DNA of 64,000 bases, taken from Adineta vaga. Its lineage: Eukaryota; Rotifera. The number at the start of each line of letters is the position of its first letter. Within the stretch, counting starts at the first letter, position 1. The notes beneath the pieces are model-generated. The model was not told the DNA's origin. It worked only from the letters and a program-made list of their open reading frames with translations, and made no database searches. This document shows positions 56,222 to 64,000 of this stretch, in pieces. The position numbers were made by a program, and so were the translations under genes. Location of the stretch: assembly GCA_021613535.1 (NCBI GenBank), contig CP075493.1, positions 3,472,001-3,536,000 of the forward strand, written 5' to 3'.

Positions 56222-57955
56222 ATGAGTGATACCCGTGCACGATATTATCCTTCATCACGTCATCATCATCAACATGATGACTCAGCTATAGCAACCAGAT
56301 GGATACCAACGCCTTCAAGAATATTACAAAGGTATTTTGTCTTCCTCTTCTTTTTCTCATCTCACATTAGAGAATATGTCGTCATCAGATAGAAAATGGT
56401 AGTTTATTTACTCACTTCTTCGCATATAAAAAGAAAAGATGAGTAGGCTCGCTGGTAGAAATCAAGTTTTGTCTGTTCCATACGAAACGATGAATGTGGC
56501 AGGAGCAAGTATTCCTAGGTATTATGATCGAAAAATATATTAGAACGATCATTAAAAAACATCTGTGACCATATTCATGTGATTTTTCTTTGTTATTTTA
56601 GTCATCAAACAATAGCGCGACCTGTTTCGTTAATAAAAATTATTTTCGATGGATTATCGTTTCTTCTTAGTACATTAAATTTTCATTTCATTAGTTTTCA
56701 TGAATTGTTTTTATTGTTTTATTTGAATAGTATTGTCAACATGGTTGATATTTAAATATATTGTACGACCTGTTCGACGACCATTTTTATGTTCGGATTT
56801 GAATTTATATCATCCAAAACCACCAAAAAATGTTTTTCCAACTTGGCTTCTTTTTGTTTGTGCAGTTGTTGTTCCAATTATTATTGTATGTGAACTTAAT
56901 TATTTTGCATTGGATAGTTGGATTTATTCTTATTTAGATACTTCTATCGGAAAGTGCACGATGGTTTTATTTTTTTCGTCAAAAAGCTGCACGTTTTGTT
57001 TATCGACTACAAATTCGTTCGAGTATTTATAATATTCCACAATGGCTCGGAAATCTTTATATTGCAATTGGTATGTTGAAAAACAAATCGATTTGAATTG
57101 AAATGTGTTTTGTTTATTACTTTTTTAGGAATCTTTGCTTTCGCAAGTGGAGTTAATTCATTTTTAACTAATGTTGGCAAAGTTTCATTTGGACGCCATC
57201 GACCTCATTTTATTCCATCATGTTTCAATAAAACAACGTATAAAGATTTTTGCGTAGATCCAACACTATGGATTGTCAATTATACATGTATTGGTGAAGC
57301 AAGTGCAACTGTTGTTGAAAAAGATGGAGCATTTGATATCCGGTAAAGATTTTTATTTTCTTTCAATATAAATCGTTGAAATAATCTTAACTTTTTCAAT
57401 TCCAAATGCATAATCGATTAGCTATTGAATAATATTTCTTTATTTTAGTCAATCATTTCCATCGGGTCATTCATCAACAGCTTTTTGTGGTTTAATCTTT
57501 TTAGCTGTAAGTTTTTTACAATTTTATATCAAACTGAATTCGTTTGCATTTTTTCTTTCCTTTAGTTATATATTCATAAAGTTTGGAGATATCGTCATCT
57601 TGGTCTTATTACCTATTTGATGGAAACAGGTTGTTTTGCTCTAGCGGCATATATTGGTAAGTTCATTTGAAATGACTATCGAAGAAATTCAACATTGATT
57701 TTGAATATTTAAGGTATTACACGCGTCACAGATAATCGTCATCATCCAACTGATGTTCTTGGTGGAGCTATTCTTGGCACTGGTATTGCCATAATTGCTG
57801 TAAGATTGATGGAGTTTTTTTTTGTCGAAAATTTATTTATTTTTCGATGTATCTTTTAGTTTCGTTACATGACTCAATGCATGAAACGATCAGTCCCATT
57901 GGATTCAGAAAATGAAGCCATGAAAGAACAAGTTGATCTTGAAGCTCAATATTAA
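56222..57955 (+). CDS. Phospholipid phosphatase (LPP/PAP2 family), copy B, with two candidate first exons
   Basis: Second LPP in tandem. Common exons: 56602-56669, 56731-56885, 56938-57070, 57129-57342, 57449-57506, 57566-57656, 57714-57799 and 57860-57955. Two first exons each supply an ATG and end in phase 2 with AG before the donor: 56222-56331 (MSDTRARYYPSSRHHHQ) and 56439-56518 (MSRLAGRNQVLSVPYET; 326 residues in total). Motifs: C1 KVSFGRHRPHF, C2 SFPSGHSST (canonical), C3 TRVTDNRHHPTDV. The 52-nt intron 56886-56937 restores the frame in the loop before SARWFYFFRQKA. Divergence from copy A is high, including intron positions, so the duplication is old. Likely the same reaction on lipid phosphates. 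Confidence 0.88.
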
Positions 57956-60900
57956 TCTATGGTTAATGTGTTTTCTCATATCAAATATATTTAATCTGGC
58001 ATTTTGTAGTGAAATTGTTTTGAATTATTTATTCGATTTTTTAAAAATGTTTTTATGGTCAAATGTAAATGGTGATTGTAATTATGAACAAAGGTTATTT
58101 GCATAATATATATATATAGATATACGATTAAAAAATAGATAGATATTCTCACGTTGAATTTGAAAGAATTGTTTATTTCATCATCTATTCAATGTGAATA
58201 CATTGTGAGTTATCGACTTAATAATCTCATTTTCTATATCACACTTCGATGATTCTAACATTAACATTAGTTGGGAATAGAAATGGAACTCGTATGTTTA
58301 TTAATATTTATTACCTACGAAATATTCAATAAGGTGTCAAAAGATGAAGGTTGATAATTCTCATCCGACATGAAGTTTTCTTTTCTGTTGTACATATGTG
58401 TTTTATCAATCTGAAAACAAGCATGGCAAGAAATGTTTGATAAAACACATGCCGACAGGCTTGTTTCTTTGAATCGTTTGCCACTTTTTTTTCTCATTTT
58501 GAAAACGATTTCTATGTATGTTTCTATTCAAGCATTAAATGATGTTGAATGAATGTCTGCGAGTATCATTAGATTACAGTCAATCTCGAAACGAAACAGC
58601 TGAACGAGTCTCATCAATCAATTATTATCTAAACATTATTTAGCATCCGTTATATATCTCAGACATTGATCAATAGAAAGACTAATAACTAAGAAATAGA
58701 ATTGATAATTAAAACAGAATGAATATTTAACTAATCGATGCAAAAAATTGTCTTGAATAGCAGACTTGTAATAACTGTTTCTTTCTCTCTTATATGCGAC
58801 AATCATGACAATTTGGTTATTGCATGTTCGTGCATACAGAACAATTCGATTGTACGATATATAGTTTACTTCATAGAAGAGCAATAGAAAATAAATAGAC
58901 GATTCGAACTATTATATTAACTCATGTCGCGATCAAGAACTAGTATTACGTACACAATCATAATGATGATGATTTAAATACATATTGAAATATCTAATTA
59001 ACTTTTTTCTTTTCAACGAATGTATTCGTGAAGTAGAATGAATTTGTCTGATCTAAAGCATAAAATCAGTTGAATTAATCTTTTTTCAAGTTCTCCTTTT
59101 TTTCTTCTTCTTCTTCTTCTCTTCAGTCTTTCAACAAAGAAAACAAACACATTCATTGATTTGAATTGTATATGTAAGTGATAGTTTACCAGATGAAAGA
59201 AAAGCTTTTCAACGAGTCAAAGAAAAAACTCTTCCAATTTGAATAGACTTGATCGTATCTTTTGAATATAATTGAATTAGTAAGTAGAACGAAGAAATAT
59301 CTTCTCCTATCTGATCAACTTTCTCGATAATTATCGTCGGTCAACTTTTATTTCTTCTTGTTCGATTGTCATTATGTCTTATGTAAGATGCTGTTTTTCT
59401 TCAACGCACATATACAAAAGAAATATAATAGAAAAGCAGACCAACTTTTGGATCCTTTCACAATGACCTTCATGATCATTGGATAATACGGAGTACGTGT
59501 TCTAGAAATTCTGTCATAGTCTGTTACGTTTTTTTCTCTCTTTTGCTTTGTCTTTGTTTCATAATGGTTTAACAAACACGACAGGAGTTTCCCCTTTTTC
59601 TTCTATTTTTTTTCCTCTTTTTAGTTCTGTCTTTGGCATGATCAACAGAAGTATACATCCACTCCTTCTTCATACTCTTTCTTTTTAGCATTGTAAGTGT
59701 CAGCCAAGTGGCTCAGTTTTTTTCTTCTTCGTCTTCTTTTTTTGCTCAGAATCATTCTTTTCGGCTTTTTTTTCTTCGTCTTCTTCTCTTCTTTTCAAAT
59801 AAACCACAAAATTTGTAGTCTCTAAGAAGAAAAAACCGCATTCTTCACGTTCTTTCCGCTCTACGCACGTCTACGCATTGTCGTTCTCTTCTATTTTTTT
59901 TCCTCCTCTCTCTCTCTCTCTTCTTTTACTACTACGCTTGCTCTTCTTCTTATCATCATCCATAAATGATGATGACTATTGCACACATTTTCGTGCGTGC
60001 TTGGTGTACGCATGCATGTGTCTGTTCTTTTATTGGCATCTTCAATATTCACCCGAGCACATCTAGACAAGGCAAATTATACCTATCAGGTACGAATTAC
60101 ACCTGCTCGTAAATGATTTTATTTGAGAAACCATATTTTTTCAAGTATAAGAATCCTATTCTTATTTACTTTTCTCGTAAAAATGAGTTCAAAAATCAAA
60201 CATTTTAAAAGTATCTAATAAACAGTTAACACATTCAGTCACCAGTCACTGTCATCTATCACCTATCATTTTGAAAGAATGATTACGCGAGCGATTTTGA
60301 ATTTTTTTCTTCTTCTTCTCAGTCGTGGGTGATGACCGTGACATGTGATGACATGCATATAGAGATACCTCTGTATACAGAGTGCATCTGTTCTAAAGTA
60401 AGATTATGTTAATGGGTGTGTACGTGCGCAAGAGGCGAGGATAAACACACTTGTGATTGTAAGAAGGACGTGTATCTTATTGTGATACGATCGTTCTTTA
60501 GTTTAAATGTTTGATTATAATGTTTTTTTTTCCCTTGCATATAAAGATAAGAAACAAATCAGTTCATATGAAACATTAGCAAGGACTAAGAGAAGAAGAA
60601 CAAAATTCAGATTGAGAAGTTAAGATATAGTATGATCAAAGACAAAACTGTTTCAAAGAAAAGACAAATGACGATTGATCGATTCAGTTAGTCAGTATTT
60701 CTTTTTTTTTTTGAAGTATTGATTCAACTAGTTCTCAAGGACGAATAATAGCAATTATATTCGAATACATATGGTTTCTATTGTCATACATATTTTATAC
60801 GTGCAGATATCATCGTGTTTTATTCTCACTAGAGTCATATACAGAAGTCAATATGATTGACTCACTTTCCCACCATATGAATATATGAAGATCAAATATC

Positions 60901-61694
60901 GACAATAGGTGTTTGTGTCTATTTAGAGACAAAGATATGCATACATAGATTCATATGAAATAATGAATAACATTTTTTTTCTTCTCTTTTAATGAACTCC
61001 ACCTTGAAGTAAACTTGATAGATTTTATACACAAATCGTAGACATATATGATGAATAGATTGAAATATATCACGCACTGCCTTCAATTTTATCTACCTAA
61101 CATAAATATATTATATCAAAGTTTATCTTCGTGTTTTTTTTTCTCACTCGTTTTATGAAGCAAGAAAACTTCTCAATATAAAAGTTCATCTTTCGAATAA
61201 CAATAACAAAGACATGAAGATATATACAAACTGTGATTGATTCCATTACTTCTTTTCGAAGATGATAGTCACGATGATGTGAAGCAATATGTATATGCGT
61301 ACACACCTAAAGGATTCCCGATGGCTAGATAGCAGGGCATTTGGCCTTTCTTTTCTTTTCTTTTTCTTTTTCTTTTTCTTTATGTCGTGCTACCTTTATA
61401 TTTGACACCAATTGAGTTGATTTCTTTTTCAGTAAAAAGACACTATCTGAAAACTAAAAGTTGATTAAGATGAAATCGAATCATATTTACTTTTTCTCAA
61501 TAATCAAGGACTAAATTTTCTTTTTTGTATGTTGATATGTTGTCTTTACTCTAAGGCTATTACATGTCATACTTGCATAATAATATGTATCCGATGAGAA
61601 AATTTCCATACTTCCACAGGTCAAATAGAGTATGACATGAATTTCTTTGTTCAAATGTTTATTATTTTAATTTCTTTATATTTCAGTTAAATGA
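57956..61694. other. Long gene-free stretch upstream of receptor gene
   Basis: About 3.7 kb without supported exons. It is rich in T/C simple sequence (59100-59140, 59600-59950, 61346-61381). It could hold regulatory DNA or 5'UTR introns of the downstream receptor gene, whose ATG is preceded by TTTCAG at about 61681-61686. Confidence 0.55.
61346..61381. repeat. (TTTTC/TTTTTC)n simple repeat
   Basis: Polypyrimidine repeat of TTTTC and TTTTTC units, about 310 bp upstream of the receptor start codon. Confidence 0.8.
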
Positions 61695-63954
61695 ATGGAA
61701 GAAATCTCATCAATGAGTTCTGTTAATTCTCTTTATTATCCATCTGATTCTAATGATAATAGTTTTGATAATAATTCCTTATCAATTCCTTTTCTTGCTT
61801 TAAATGATACATGGATATTACCAATATTTATACTTTGTTTATTTGGCATTCTATGTACTTTAATTATCTCTTTGATATTCATTTATTTATCATATCGTCG
61901 TTTGAATGGTCATTTTTTATTAACAAATTTATTTATATGTTTCAGTGTCACTTTTATTTATATTGTTCTGATTATATTTCTTTTTCGTGCTAATGAATTA
62001 TTTTGTGGTTTAAGAGAATTTCTATCTCAATTAGCTTATGCTCTACTCTATTCAGCTCTATTATGTCGATATATCATGCAATGGTTAGGTTCAAGAATAT
62101 TATCTAGACGAACAAAACAATTAACATCATTATTAATCTATTTATTACTAATTTTTATTCAAATACCAATTGGTATACTTTGGTGGTATTTTACAATTCC
62201 ACGTCTATGTCAACAACGAAGAATGAATATCTTATTATCATCATCGAATATTCCAAAATTAGATTTTTATTTTCGACATCCACTTACATCATCATCATTA
62301 TTAAAACCATGTTCTAATCGTTGTATTGTTGATTATCGTTTTTATGCTACATTTACTTATACAATTATTCAATTATTTCTTTGTACAATGATTTCTACAT
62401 GTTTATTTTTCTGTCGACATTGCCATCGAGATCGACCACGAAATGATACACCGTCGATCAATGGAAATAATCCTATTTTAACATTTTTAAATATGTTAGC
62501 ATTTATTCTAATCGATCTGATTTGGTTAACATGGACATTAATCTATTATTTTACACATCCGTTTTTCGTATTTCCATCCATTATTATCGGAATGTTTTTA
62601 ATTGCATCCATTTGTTTATTATTTATTCTTCTTCCACAAATGTATTATTATTCGAAATTGAAATTTAATGATGTTAATACATATAAAACAAAAGCAATTA
62701 TACCATCAACTACATTATATAGTAATAAATTAGCATCAACGGATGATATGAATGATCAAGAAGGTTTATTGAATGGAAAAACAAATCAATCGAAGAAGAA
62801 ACAACATAAACTATCGAATGCAAGTGAAGGTTCAGATGAATTAGGAGCGAGTGGAACATTTTTACCAATAACACGAACGCCTAAAGGACAATTTAAAGTA
62901 AAAACAACAACAGCAACTGATACGAGTACGCCAGTTGAAAAACTAGATAAATTAATTTATGGTGAACATCATCATACATCCATTACATCGAACAATGTAA
63001 ATGAATCAGGTCTTAATGATAGAAAAGTAAATGCATCAGTTACAAATATAACAGAACAACGATTAGAACCACCTGTTACTGCTCCATTACAACGTCAAGT
63101 ATGTGCAATAATTTGTTCCTTTTGTAAAAGTTATATTCATAGATAATTCTTCTTTTTTCTTCCTCTTTAAGTTAACATCAAGTAGTATTGCGTCAGATTT
63201 TGTCACACCTGTGTTAATGACTAAACATCATCATCCTCATCCTCATCCTCATGGATCTGATTCTTATCGAACAATTAATCCAAATATTCAAACATCATCA
63301 TCTATGTATTATTCAGCATATCCTCCACCACGTCGTGATGAAACAATTATACCAATTCTATGTACTTCTGATCGTCCAAGAACATCTACACCTGTTCAAA
63401 TGCGTTTTGGAGTCAATTCAACACCATCATCCGTTCCAACAACACGACGAATACATTCCGGTACTGATCTTCGATATATTCGTCATCCCTATCATCATAT
63501 CTATCCACCTCCACCACCACAAACTACTCCACCATATTATTCTCCTCAACCACAACAATATCTTTTTGTTGATCCATATCGAACAATGCCGTCACGAATC
63601 GGTGGTAATACATGGCATTCAGTTTTATTACAACCGCGAAGTGCATCACATCGTCAAACACCATCAACACCTTCATCATCTTATCGACGATTTCATATGG
63701 ATAATCGTTCATTATCACAACGTCTCTGGGATATTGATAGTGGCGATGATGACGATGAAGTCGAAGAAGATATTATTAAAGTTGTTGGCCGAGAAACTCC
63801 AACAAAAGAACAAATTACTGATTTACATAGTGATCATTTTGAAAATGAAGGTAAAATCTTACTTCATATTGATGATGATGATGATGATGGTGATGGCGAT
63901 GATGAACATGATCAAGAAGATAATTCTTATAGAAAACAATATGCGCACGTTTAG
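61695..63954 (+). CDS. Class C GPCR-like (7tm_3) orphan receptor with a short N-terminus
   Basis: Exons 61695-63098 and 63172-63954 give 728 residues. A short N-terminus with sequons (about 40 residues, no Venus-flytrap domain) leads to seven hydrophobic helices. The stretch ELFCGLREFLSQLAYALLYS followed by ALLCRYIMQW fits the class C TM3 pattern (Cys, Arg-x-Phe, Ala-hydrophobic-x-hydrophobic-x-Tyr-Ser-Ala-Leu-Leu-x-Arg), and FILLPQMYYYSKLKF fits the end of TM7 (Phe-x-Pro-Lys/Gln-x-Tyr). This layout recalls GPRC5/BOSS-type orphans. A very long cytosolic tail (about 380 residues) is low-complexity: Thr/Ser-rich, a His-Pro run (HHHPHPHPHG), Pro/Tyr-rich and a C-terminal Asp run (DDDDDDGDGDDEHD). 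The second in-frame ATG is used; the first (61691) is in another frame. Confidence 0.7.
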
Positions 63955-64000
63955 CTAATGCTTTTTTTGTGATATATTTTTTTGTATTTCAAGCATGAGT

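Noticed and set aside
56938-57032. Alternative end of phosphatase B by read-through after 56885
   Set aside because: Read-through leaves the PAP2 pattern and stops soon after. Removing the 52-nt intron restores ESARWFYFFRQKA and the downstream catalytic motifs.
1-64000. CRISPR arrays, tRNA or rRNA genes
   Set aside because: No regularly spaced direct repeats and no recognisable tRNA B-box context or rRNA sequence were seen by eye. A tRNAscan-type search was not possible, so a divergent tRNA could be missed.

Overview
This is animal nuclear DNA: strongly AT-rich by eye, with many multi-exon genes on both strands separated by very short GT-AG introns (mostly 45-75 nt). The set of orthologues (engrailed, EED, PHF12, ODAD3, KDSR, RPL13A, RNF14, lipid phosphate phosphatases) together with an LEA-like desiccation protein fits a bdelloid rotifer. 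The lineage is an inference from gene style and content, not proof.

Layout. 866-6641 (-): N-terminal part of a CH-CH/spectrin-repeat giant (spectraplakin/dystrophin type), continuing off the left edge. 7977-8711 (-): RPL13A. 9314-11220 (+): TMEM145/GPR180-family receptor-like protein. 11936-14008 (+): PHF12-like protein. 16072-16441 (+): small BH3-only-like protein. 20106-22783 (+): modular LEA-like repeat protein. 25498-26148 (+): engrailed, lying between long gene-free stretches. 27143-29214 (-): FAM149-like. 29842-31119 (-): EF-hand-like protein of unknown family. 31547-32194: pogo/Tigger-like non-autonomous DNA transposon in the 3' flank of an SLC10-family carrier (32206-34026, -). 34223-35949 (-): EED. 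36537-37016 (-): secreted DUF2059-like protein, a candidate bacterial acquisition. 38160-40398 (-): GH13 enzyme carrying an extra GH13 C-terminal domain at its N-terminus. 41165-43922 (+): three closely packed genes (B-box-like, claudin/PMP22-like, KDSR). 44676-46215 (+): RNF14. 46563-48923 (-): ODAD3. 49579-52281 (+): a second RBR ubiquitin ligase. 53021-53692 (-): tetraspanning protein. 54627-57955 (+): two tandem lipid phosphate phosphatases. 61695-63954 (+): class C-like 7TM receptor.

Functional themes. Chromatin repression (EED, PHF12, engrailed EH1), membrane lipid metabolism (KDSR, two PLPPs), cilia (ODAD3, perhaps FAM149), ubiquitin (RNF14 and another RBR), stress and cell death (LEA-like, BH3-like). 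Apart from the tightly packed 41.2-43.9 kb trio, the neighbours show no obvious shared pathway. Many start codons have a T-rich AG acceptor 0-25 nt upstream, consistent with 5'UTR introns or spliced-leader trans-splicing.

Exon boundaries were placed by hand from GT/AG sites and frame continuity. For all genes reported as complete except the single-exon one, the summed exon lengths are divisible by three.
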